Below are positions 55,561 to 64,000 of a stretch of 64,000 bases of DNA, piece after piece. The position numbers were made by a program, and so were the translations under genes. Origin of the DNA: Datura wrightii (Eukaryota > Streptophyta > Magnoliopsida > Solanales > Solanaceae); assembly GCA_035772735.1 (NCBI GenBank), contig JASDFA010000027.1:36562001-36626000 (forward strand), in the 5' to 3' direction. The notes beneath the pieces were generated by a model, which saw only the letters and a list, made by a program, of their open reading frames with translations, did no database searches and was not told the DNA's origin. How positions within the stretch are numbered: the first letter of the stretch is position 1; every line of letters begins with the position of its first letter.

Positions 55561-57078
55561 GCTCTCCTAGTTCTTATATTTTTTATCTGCTTTGGGGACA
55601 AAGCATATTCTAAAAAAGGGGGTGTACTTATTTTTGTGATTTTTGACTACTTCATCCGAAGGTTATTGCTGTCGTATTTCTTTTCTCTCGGACAAGCTAT
55701 CTAGTAGAACCGCATATTTAGGATTGTGTGTTTTATTTAACTAGGAGTAGCTTAGGAGTACTTTACATCCAATAAATGCACTTGTTTTGAAGTTGTTGAA
55801 AAATGACCTTTTTAAAGAAAAATTATTAGTTTTGTATGTTGACTACAAAGCATAGCTTTTGTAGATCTTTTTATGTCATTTAGTTGATTAGCATGTGTAA
55901 TTGTGGCTTAACTGTGTATGAACCAAATAGATAGAACAAATTCAAACCTGTATCATGAGTCAGTGAGGAGTTTTACCTAGTTCAATACTGCGTAGAGGAT
56001 CTAGAACTTGCCTAGTTAGTCTTTACATAGGTTGAAGGATAGCTTCTTAGAAAAGAATCATAGGCTAGTTTTGTTTTAGTCCACTTTTAGCCTATATTGC
56101 CCTACCAAATGAAAAATTAATCCCTTGATCCTTTGTTTGAGCCTTAAGTTGACCATTTTTCTTTGATTACCAATTCACCATTCCCGTATTTATAATGAAC
56201 CTGTTTGGCCCTGGTCCCTCCTTGGACATTTTGATCCTCAACTCAGGCAAAATACCTAAGTTAAGGGTGGCTAAAGTAGGGGTACATAGACCGGTTGGGG
56301 TGAAAAAGAAAGAAAAAAGGGTTAAAAAAAAGTGAATTATGGTGTGAAATGTAAAAAGAAAAAAAAGAGAGAAAAGAGTTCAAATGTCAAGTAAAAAGAA
56401 AAGAAAAAACTTGAAGAAGTAGAAAAAAAAAAGATACCAGACCCATAAGTGACAATTGAAAGGAGAAAAAGGGAGGAAAACTGAAAAAGATGAAAAGGGT
56501 TAAAAAGGTAAAAAGTGAAGTCAAGTTGTGTAGTGTCAAGGAGGGTTAGTCACTAATATCCATATCTACCATACCCAACCCGAAGCCTACATTACAAGCC
56601 GAGAAAAGTCCTATGGTGACCCTCGCGTGAACATTTGAAAAACTAAAGTACAGAGAATAAGGGTAAGCCTATGATATTTTTTGTGCAGTATTTGAAACTT
56701 CGTTGTGAGTGTGAGAGTCCTATTTGACTAGTCCCAATTTTCATATATATAAAAAAGTTTTGGAGACTTCATTTGCAGTGAGGGTACATGGTTTGTGTTG
56801 CTTTCTTCCAGTTGTCTGTGTAAATAGCACTAATAATAGTTCAATTCTCTGCTAATAATTAGATGTCATATCTAGATCCTTGTTTGTCATGAGTTGTAGT
56901 TGCATGTATGTATAGCTGACTTGGTTTTAATGAAAAATGGGTCAATATTTGAGAATGGTCTTATGTGCAAATTTTGTTGTGTTGGCTGTAGGTCTTCTAT
57001 TTTACTTTCTAGTTAAGCGTCGTTTATAATTTTGTTTTATTTGTCTGAGGACATGCAAAAGTATTAAGTTGAGGATGT
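55561..57078 (+). other. 3' UTR of element F
   Basis: Non-coding, 1.5 kb, including a purine-rich run at 56290-56500. The bases before the LTR (AAGTTGAGGATGT, 57066-57078) occupy the PPT position but are a weak polypurine tract. Confidence 0.7.
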
Positions 57079-58605
57079 TGATGTGTTGTGGGTTTACAAC
57101 ACTTTCGACACTTAAAACTAAAAAAATATGAATGGTCTTATGTGTGTTTATATGGATATGATTCACTTTTTCTTTGTTTTCAGGGAAATAAGGTGTTGTA
57201 GTTGAAATTTGTGAAAGGAGGAAAAAGAGTTTGAAAATTGAACCAAGTACAGACTTCAGTACGAGTTGTACCTTGGTGGTATGAGTTATACTGTAAGTCG
57301 TGGTAAACTTAAGAAAGATATGCACAAGGTAATGGCCAATTATGACTCTTGGTAGGAGCTCTACCATCCTGGTATGAGTCGTACTGTGAGTTATGAAAAA
57401 TATTAGAAGAATACTTTGATTAGTCTCCTGGTACGGATAAAACCACAAGTCGTGATAACAACCTATGACCTGTACCAAGGAGTCGTGGTGAAATTCAGAA
57501 CAAAGTTGAATAACAGATCCCATGGTACAAAAGGCAGCCATGAGTCATAGGAGAAAGGTATGAGTCGTAATTGAAATATTCATAGGATTCCAGATATCTC
57601 AGATCCAAACCACGACAGGATTGTACAAGTGAAGCTACGACTCGTATGATCAAGTTACGAGTAGTAGGAGAAGGCAGTGGCAATTAATTAGTTTTCTTGT
57701 TAATTTAGAAAAGGTTTCTAATAATTTGTATAAATACTTTTCTAGATTATTTTTGTTAGAATATTTTAGAGGACAATTACTTTGAAGGAGAATTCGACTT
57801 TTGGGAGATTCTTCTCGAGTTTTCAAACATTCTTGGGTTTTACTTTATTGTTCTTGAATTTATCAAAGTTGAATTATGCAATAACCAAGTGGGTTTTATT
57901 TCAATCTTCATTGTAAGTTCTTTAATTGTGTTTTCTTTAATGAATGCTAATTCTTTGCTTACAATCATGAGAGGCTAAGAGCTTCACAACTAGGGTTGTG
58001 GGAGTCATGGTGAATTAACAAACTACGGTTTGCACAAACTGATTCTAAATCAATATGAATGCTTGTATTATCTTCTCTTCATTTCCTGAATTCTCTATTT
58101 GCTTGAATCTAGAGAAGTAGAGATTACGAAAAGAGAAGAACAACAAATCCTTGAACTCTATGATTCACTGTATAACTTGAGCTGCGATCGCAGGATAGTT
58201 AATTTGGAACAAATTGATAACTGTAAAAGTGAAATCACTCAAGAGACCTAATCCGGTAATTGAGTATCTTCATCCTATAGGAACGAGTCAGTTATTTGGA
58301 TGAACCTAAGTTATTAGTTCTCCAAGCTAAGTATTGGGATAGATCACAAGTGTAAAATCTGAAGTAGTTATAAATCCATAGGGAACACCTCCCTACTTAA
58401 CTGCATCAACTTGATAACAACTTAAATTTTCAATATTATTAAGTGTTTACTTCTTCAAACCACCCTCCCCCCCCCCCATTCGGAGATAATCGAACTAAAA
58501 GTCTAAATACTAGCATTATTCTACATCCTGACCGTATTCCCTGTAGGATCGACCCCAACATTTGTTAGGTTCTTTATTGACAACTTTTGCATCATACCGT
58601 TATCA
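57079..58605 (+). repeat. 3' LTR of element F (1.53 kb)
   Basis: Starts TGATGTGTTGTGGGTTTAC and ends CCGTTATCA. Paired with 25578-27215. Contains an ACGAGTCGT-rich patch (57255-57670) with a hairpin at 57635-57667, and a run of C residues at 58467-58479. Confidence 0.9.
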
Positions 58606-58931
58606 TCAATCGAGGTAACACCCATGATTTTGGTGATCTTCTAGACCTCGTCAATGAATTCATGTGAGTTCTCATCTACATTAGACCCATGAAATGCTGA
58701 AGGGTTCATCCCAGTAAAATCTCGAACTCTAGCAGCAGCTATGGAACCACTGGCATTGGCAGGTGCGACGACTTATTGGTTGACCTGGCTGGTCACTGCT
58801 TAGGCCAGCATCTGTATGGCAGCTCTGTATTCGGCAAGGGACACTTGATCGTCCTGAAGGGATGCTGGAGCTAGTGGGGCTGGCTGGTTAGCATTTTCGG
58901 TCCTCCTTCAGTATCCTCTCTTGGAAGGCAT
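58606..58931 (-). pseudogene. Gag N-terminal third of element B
   Basis: ATG at 58931 (MPSKRGY then stop) is followed in frame by APLAPASLQDDQVSLAEYRA, NASGSIAAARVRDFTGMNPS and AFHGSNVDENSHEFIDEV, then TKIMGVTSI up to the F insertion. This is the same gag start as in D (EFRAAFQMLAQ..., DFLRMNPLEF). The rest of gag is at 25577. Stops near 58910, 58803 and 58645. Confidence 0.82.
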
Positions 58932-59149
58932 TGTTAATACTAAAAAGGATAGAGAATGAGTTAGGAGGATATTTTAGAGACTAAAACTCTACACACGATA
59001 AGAATCATGAACAAAGAAAATTTTTCAAAAAATGCCTCGTAGTCTCCCCTCATAAGTGTGGCGTGCTTCACACCTATGAAAAGAACTTTACTCGACGTGG
59101 CTTTCAAACATCCTAGGACACACTAAACCTGAGACTCTGATACCAAATT
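58932..59149 (-). other. Leader and primer-binding site of element B
   Basis: Minus sense TTGGTATCAGAGTCTCAGG (59146-59128) is an initiator-Met tRNA PBS, three bases inside the LTR. The remaining leader has no feature. Confidence 0.85.
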
Positions 59150-61039
59150 TTTCATGACCCGAGTTTACACCCTAGACGCAACGCAGTACTTATGATCACA
59201 AGTGACCCCAAGCAAATCTGTGGAAAAGCATAATTCTTGATAAGACTGATCTGTTGAAAGATAATATTAACTGGAAGCTGAATAAAGAAATAACCAAATA
59301 CTAAGATAATAATAAAGATCTGCTTAAACACTCGAACCCAGGTTGAATCTACAAATACTGTCTGAAAGCCTTCTAAAAAAATGATGAGTTGCTAGGACAA
59401 ATCCTTAGCTAACTCTAATATCTGAAAATTTAACTGAAAGTAACAACTGGAAATGGAAACTCTAGCCCTCGGCAAATGAGGACTCACCACTAAAGCTGCT
59501 GGAGAATTGCGAAGAGAAACTAGCTGCGGTGCTAAGGCTGGGTACCTGAACCTATATCATAAAACGATATAACACATAGAAATATGCGATCAGTACTTTG
59601 AATGTACTGGGTATGTGAGATATAAGCTAAACATAAGAATATAAAAAAAAATACATAATCTATACTGAATGAACTGCTATGACCCTATCTGAAAACGTAA
59701 ATACTGAATAGAAACCTGAAGATCTGGCAATACTGTAAGAACCAATAGATAACTGAAGGTCATAACAAATTCTGAAAATCTGGAAGACTGAACTGAACTG
59801 GGGACTATGACTATACTGGACAGAATTGTACTGTGGGAGAGACTATAACCGACATATAAACACGTGAGCTAGACGTGGAATTTGACGTATACACCCCATC
59901 GAAGAAAGCCCACTGTATCTTGCCAGGGCATAGTGGTTGAGCTATGTGATTACTGTCTGGGGCCCATTTGGACTAATAACCTATGGTGGCATGTAGTTTT
60001 GGGAACCTGGGTTTGCTGAACCCCGGCCCTCATGGTACTAAGTACTACTCCCACTGAAAACTTAATTACATCTAACTGGCTGATAGCTCGAAACTGATAT
60101 CCTAGGACTAATTCGGAACTACTTATTTGAAGTGTTCTGCGAGTCTAAGGACCTAAAAGAAACTGTATTCTAAGACTTGTCAGAGCTGCTTTATCTGAAA
60201 GTGTCATGACAATCTAAATAATGACAATCATGCTAATAAACTGATACTACTGAATATACTGAGTACTGACAATACTACTGAGACCGAACATACTAAAGCT
60301 TTGACTTTCCATTCAAGCATATGTGCTAGTATTCCTAATCCAAGTGAAGATATCATGATAATGCAATAATTATATATGAGTACTAAATCATGTAAGTTTT
60401 ATCCAAAATTTTTCTAAGGATCAAGGTTAGGAAAAGTATACTGTATAACTAAAACTAAGACATAAATTTCAGCTAGGAATAATCATGTAAACTTAGATAA
60501 TTAACAGAATTTCTTAATTTGACTAAAAACCCTAGCTTCTAATCGTCTATACGGTTAGAAATTGATAAGTTTCTCTGAAAGTAACTTGGGACACAAAGGG
60601 AAAAAGAAACCCTTGTTGAAGTCCCAAATATTTGAAGAAGAATTTCTCTGAGAAATGCACCTGAACTCTAAGGAAGAGGAGAAGCCCTAGCTCTTGCTTG
60701 GAAATGACTATTTGTGTTTCTACATACTGACTCTGTGAGTTTTGGGAGAGAATGACAGGAAGAAGTTGATCAACTCCCTAAATTCCCCTATATCCGCACC
60801 ACAAATGACGTAGTTTAGGAGTTCAATAGCAGGAAGTTACAAAAATACCCCTAGAAGAACGTTTGAAAAACTGGCCGTTAGGATCCAACGGGTCACACAA
60901 TGAGTCGTTGGTTGTGACCACGACTCATTGGGACCAGTCATTGGTCCTGAGTCTGAAAATCTCAGTTACTGGAATCAAACAATAGATGGAAGCAACGACA
61001 CGTTGTAGAAAACAACGAGTCATTAATTCTACTCGTTGT
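59150..61039 (-). repeat. 5' LTR of element B, first part
   Basis: Begins TTTCATGACC where the left LTR has TGTCACGATC, so the terminal TG has changed. Matches 10392-11103 and then 19642-20690 of the left LTR and supplies the 150 bases missing there. Contains a perfect 10-bp hairpin: AATGAGTCGT (60899-60908) with ACGACTCATT (60920-60929). Interrupted at 61040 by solo LTR G. Confidence 0.87.
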
Positions 61040-63608
61040 TGTTATACCCCGTAAGATTTCCGACACCTAGATGGCCTATTCGCCCGGTGGTTAGGCATAT
61101 TTGAAAGCCATACGTGCTAGAGAAAGACCCGGGAAAGAATCGGACAGATAACCTGTCGAACCATCGCGGAAGGAGCCGAGGCAGAGCCCCTCCGCGATGG
61201 CAACGTGTCACGGAGGTGGAGCCTCCGCGTTGGCTCCGTGACACGTTGGCCCTGTCCAGGCTCAAGTATATAAAGCCCCACTTCAGTTTTAATTCATTTA
61301 AAACTTATAAATTTCCAGAAAACGCAGAGGAACAGAGAACAAAGAGGGTAAATATATTTTCGTCCGATTACGCTGCTAAACGTAGTCCAAATCCAAATTA
61401 ACCTCAGATACCGAAGTATTTAGCAGCAGAGGGCATTCCTACGGATTTAGTTTCGCGAAATACGGCCGACGAATCGTCGAGCTACCGGACTAAGGTAAGT
61501 GAAATTGCTCCAAACTAGTGTCTATGTGTTCCTAGCTGTGAAGTAAATACTTCTCCCTTCTGGACTTCTGAAAAATAGCGAGTTTTCGACCGTCTTTCGA
61601 TAAGCCTAAGTTTAGACTATAATTATATCGAAAGTGATGTCGTCCTTCAGAATAAAGTTGTATTTAGTACTGATTGATATATATATGAATGCAGTTGGGA
61701 GGAATAGCTGAAACACTGACCAAGCTACGCCAGTTAGTCGGGAAGTCAGAAGCGAAGGTATGTAAAGCTAGTTTCCTCGGCAAGTTAGTAATCTCGGTAT
61801 AGTAAAGTAGTTTAAAGGCCAGTAGAATGTTTAGAAGTCGTGTGTTATGTTTATTACGAATGTTGGCACGATATTAGAAGCATCATGTTATGTTTAGCGA
61901 GAAACTTGCTAGCACGATATAAATTCTAATACAAGTGTTAGAAACTGTACAGCATGCCCAGTATGTGATTTAGTAAAGAATGCTAGGATATTATCGTATT
62001 CAGTCGAAACCTAGTAGAGCAATGTAAATACCTGTAAGGTATCTCAGAAGTAGAATGATAAGTTAAAATGAAGTTTAGAAAGCATATTAGAAATAGTAAA
62101 TCATGTTACTATAGAAACTCAGTTGTACAGCATGATTTCCAACAGAAAAACTGTATCCTGTTTAACATTAGACTCAGTACAGTATGGCAGAAGATTATGT
62201 TCATATATACACACTATTATCAGTCTCAGCATGTATTAGACACGTACATATTACTATCACTAATTCAGTATACAGTATGTACAAATACTTTATTATCATT
62301 AGCTTCAGTATGTGGGATATGCAGATAGTATTACTAGTTGAGACCATTGTATTGTCTTGGGGTTGGATTACCTAGCATCCATGACCGCCCCAGGGTTAAT
62401 AGCTGTATCAACTCGTCCGCTAGAGGACGAGGATACGTCACTCTACGGAGTGGCATGCCGTCCCACAGGGGACGAAGATGGGATGCCAGTTTTCCCCATA
62501 TTGTGCCTTGGTCGGCCCTTATACACCCCCATCGAGCGGATACGCCCGGGTGTTGATTCAGGAGTCCTCCGAACTTAGGTACAGTTATAGTCAGGGGCTC
62601 AGCGAGCCCAAGTGCATACCCATGGACCGGCAGGATGCTTATAGTTATTACAGGAGATGGGACGACCGGGGTAGGGGTATAGATTGCGTGTTAGTTGTAC
62701 CTCCCGGCTTATGGGGGCCGGGTAAGATTTGTGTGTGCTATGTTATGTTATGTTATGCCATGTTACACGAGCTACGAGTAGATCGACAGTAGAACGGTAC
62801 ATCTCCAGGTATGACTCCTACTCCTTCCAGTATAGTTAAGAGTAGGCATAGTTTTACATTTTCAGTCAGTTAGTCTATTCCTTCCTATTTCAGTTCCATT
62901 AGTTGTGTTGTTGTTTTCAGATAGTTCTTTCAGCTATTGTTTTACATACTCAGTACCAGTGGTAATGACGCCCCTTGGGGGCGCTGCATTACTTGCCTAC
63001 AGGTACTCATAGACGAGGGGCCGATACCTCGTGATTCCAGCCAGCTCACAGCGTCATCAGCTCCAGTCATCCGGAGCTAGATAGCTAGAGGTTTCCCCCT
63101 TTTCTTTTGTTGTACAGCATGGGTAGGCCGGGACCCTGTCCCGACATCTTATCAATATTCTTAGAGGCTTGCAGTCTGTATATATTTCCCTGTGGTCAGA
63201 CGAGCCGGTCGCGTGAGGCCGTGCAGTTGTATAGCTGTTAGTACTTCTGTTTCCTTTATGTTGGCCGCGTGGGGCCATAGCTTGACAGTAGTGGTGACCT
63301 TGCCGGTCACGTAGCTTTCCAATATTTCATTGTTAAGTTACAGATAAGTAGACAGCATGGTGGCCTTGTCGGCCCGCATAGGCTCCCCTGTATTGATATG
63401 TTTCTGGTTAGCTGTTAGTCCAGGTACAGGTGGCTATAGGCCTAGTCGGCCGGAGGCTGTATTTACAGCCGTTATATAGCCCGTGGTTTCCCTGAATCTG
63501 AGTTAGAGCCAGTCAGGCACCAGATGTGCTCAGGCTCAGTAGTCTAGCAGTTCAGGTTCTAGTAGGGCACCAGGTGCTAGTCAAACCCCCCCAAGGCGGG
63601 GTGTGACA
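61040..63608 (+). mobile_element. Solo LTR G of a chromovirus-like element (2.57 kb)
   Basis: TGTTATACCCCGTAAG...GGCGGGGTGTGACA, flanked by perfect GTTGT repeats (61035-61039 and 63609-63613). B's LTR continues on both sides (compare 20685-20710). The ends resemble the LTR ends of B and D (TGTAACACCCC, TGAAATACCCC; ...GTGACA), so Tekay-like is likely. The forward sense is set by the TATA box at 61267. It contains no PBS, PPT or coding region; short ORFs inside are not credible. It is GC-richer than its surroundings. Confidence 0.9.
61161..61274 (+). promoter_or_regulatory. U3 promoter of solo LTR G: two hairpins and a TATA box
   Basis: Hairpin 1: CCATCGCGGA (61161-61170) pairs perfectly with TCCGCGATGG (61191-61200). 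Hairpin 2: CAACGTGTCACGGA (61201-61214) pairs perfectly with TCCGTGACACGTTG (61235-61248). TATATAAA follows at 61267-61274. The layout suggests an LTR promoter with palindromic upstream elements. Confidence 0.7.
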
Positions 63609-64000
63609 GTTGTCATTGGGGAAGGTTTTGAACAACTTCTGGATATCCTCCAACAGACAGACAGGATGAGTCGTCATCAAAAACAACGGGTTGTTATTTC
63701 CAACCATTATCACTGGAGAAATTTCTAACCCTTTTTGAATTTCTTCCTACGGCTCCCTACGACGAGTCGCTATACCAAACAACGACCCGTCGTCTGGCTC
63801 ATTGTTTGAAAGATAGATTTAATAGGTTTCTGTACTGCTATCAATGGACCAATACAATAACTCGTTACTTGAAGCAACGGGTCGTTGCATTTCTTGTTTG
63901 ATCTAGGGAAGGAATCTACAGAGGCTGAAAATGACTCACATAATTGGTCATCGTTAGTGACAACAACTCCTTGTTTGAGTCATTCTGAGACCAAATTTTC
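63609..64000 (-). repeat. 5' LTR of element B, second part (runs off the window)
   Basis: Begins with the duplicated GTTGT and matches the left LTR from about 20686 to 21075. Rich in ACGACTCGT-like motifs (for example GACGAGTCGC near 63761). About 50 more bases to the LTR end are expected beyond the window. Confidence 0.87.

Larger units (their letters stand above)
25578..58605 (+). mobile_element. Element F: Athila-like retrotransposon with nested insertions
   Basis: Plus-strand element bounded by LTRs 25578-27215 and 57079-58605. Flanking pentamers are TCAAC (25573-25577) and TCAAT (58606-58610), a target duplication with one change. The PBS at 27220 and gag with an Athila-like capsid set the orientation. 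Order: LTR, PBS, gag (with solo LTR H), duplicated ORF2/3' UTR (with E inside), gag end, protease, ORF2, 3' UTR, LTR. No RT, RNase H or integrase is present. Without H, E and one duplicate it would be about 10.5 kb. Inserted in the gag of B. Confidence 0.85.
10392..64000 (-). mobile_element. Element B: Tekay/Del-like chromovirus, host of most other insertions
   Basis: Minus-strand Ty3 element. Left (3') LTR is 10392-11103 plus 19642-21126, with pol at 21366-24828 and gag at 24829-25577 plus 58606-58931. The PBS is at 59128-59146, and the right (5') LTR runs from 59150 past the window end. The pieces belong together because the gag frame, LTR sequence and polarity continue across each inserted element. 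The LTR is over 2.1 kb and, in minus sense, starts TGTAACACCCC and ends GATCGTGACA. A chromodomain-like tail on integrase indicates the chromovirus branch. Interrupted by D, F and G. Left flank pentamer is AATAA; the right flank is outside. Confidence 0.85.

Noticed and set aside
58467..58479. Run of C residues as a structural signal
   Set aside because: A 13-base homopolymer in one LTR, absent from the sister LTR (near 27060); more likely slippage or a sequencing artefact.
61114..61401. 95-codon plus-strand ORF, with an overlapping minus-strand ORF (61029-61265)
   Set aside because: Both lie across the U3 hairpins and TATA box of solo LTR G; their length comes from GC-rich inverted repeats and there is no domain.
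74..64000. Host protein-coding genes
   Set aside because: All frames with recognisable similarity belong to retrotransposon proteins; remaining ORFs are short and unlinked to introns, promoters or conserved domains that I can see.

Overview
This 64 kb window is plant nuclear DNA made almost entirely of LTR retrotransposons inserted into one another. No host gene, tRNA, rRNA or CRISPR array is visible. The element types (Tat/Ogre-like with a DUF7745-type leader ORF, Tekay/Del-like chromoviruses with LTRs over 2 kb, Athila-like elements with an extra ORF, and a Sirevirus-type copia) and many familiar protein signatures suggest a large, repeat-rich dicot genome. Solanaceae (pepper- or tobacco-like) is my best guess; this rests on remembered sequence style, not on a search.

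Layout. (A) 2252-10391, minus strand: an old Tat/Ogre-like Ty3 element with DUF7745-type ORF1, coiled coil, gag and protease, and its PBS at 9220. (C) 1-2251, minus: an Athila-like element whose 5' LTR (628-2251) cuts A's protease. (B) 10392 to beyond 64000, minus: a Tekay-like chromovirus. Its left LTR is split by (D), a plus-strand chromovirus (11104-19641). Its gag is split by (F), a plus-strand Athila-like element (25578-58605). Its right LTR is split by a solo LTR (G, 61040-63608) with a perfect 5-bp target duplication.

Inside F: a solo LTR (H, 27371-28926) sits ten codons into gag, and a 3.9 kb piece (ORF2 plus 3' UTR) is present twice (29761-50750 and 52979-56843). The first copy is split by (E), a rearranged Athila-like element (31258-48316) whose LTR is partly inverted. 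E's gag-PR junction is in turn split by a 9.4 kb Sirevirus-type copia element (38694-48113, target duplication CAATG). The order of insertion is A, then B, F, E and copia, with C, D, G and H as side branches.

Biology. All proteins are retrotransposon proteins, and all carry stops or frameshifts. The most interesting signal is the paired design of E and F. Both have gag and protease, both lack reverse transcriptase and integrase at the same place, and both carry a separate downstream ORF2 that resembles the 'putative plant transposon protein' family (Transposase_32). A matching splice-acceptor signal sits just before the ORF2 ATG, and there is a basic NLS-like patch near the ORF2 C-terminus. 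A second theme is the dense patches of self-complementary ACGA-N-TCGT motifs in LTRs and UTRs of several otherwise different families. Positions of ORF ends in decayed copies are approximate.
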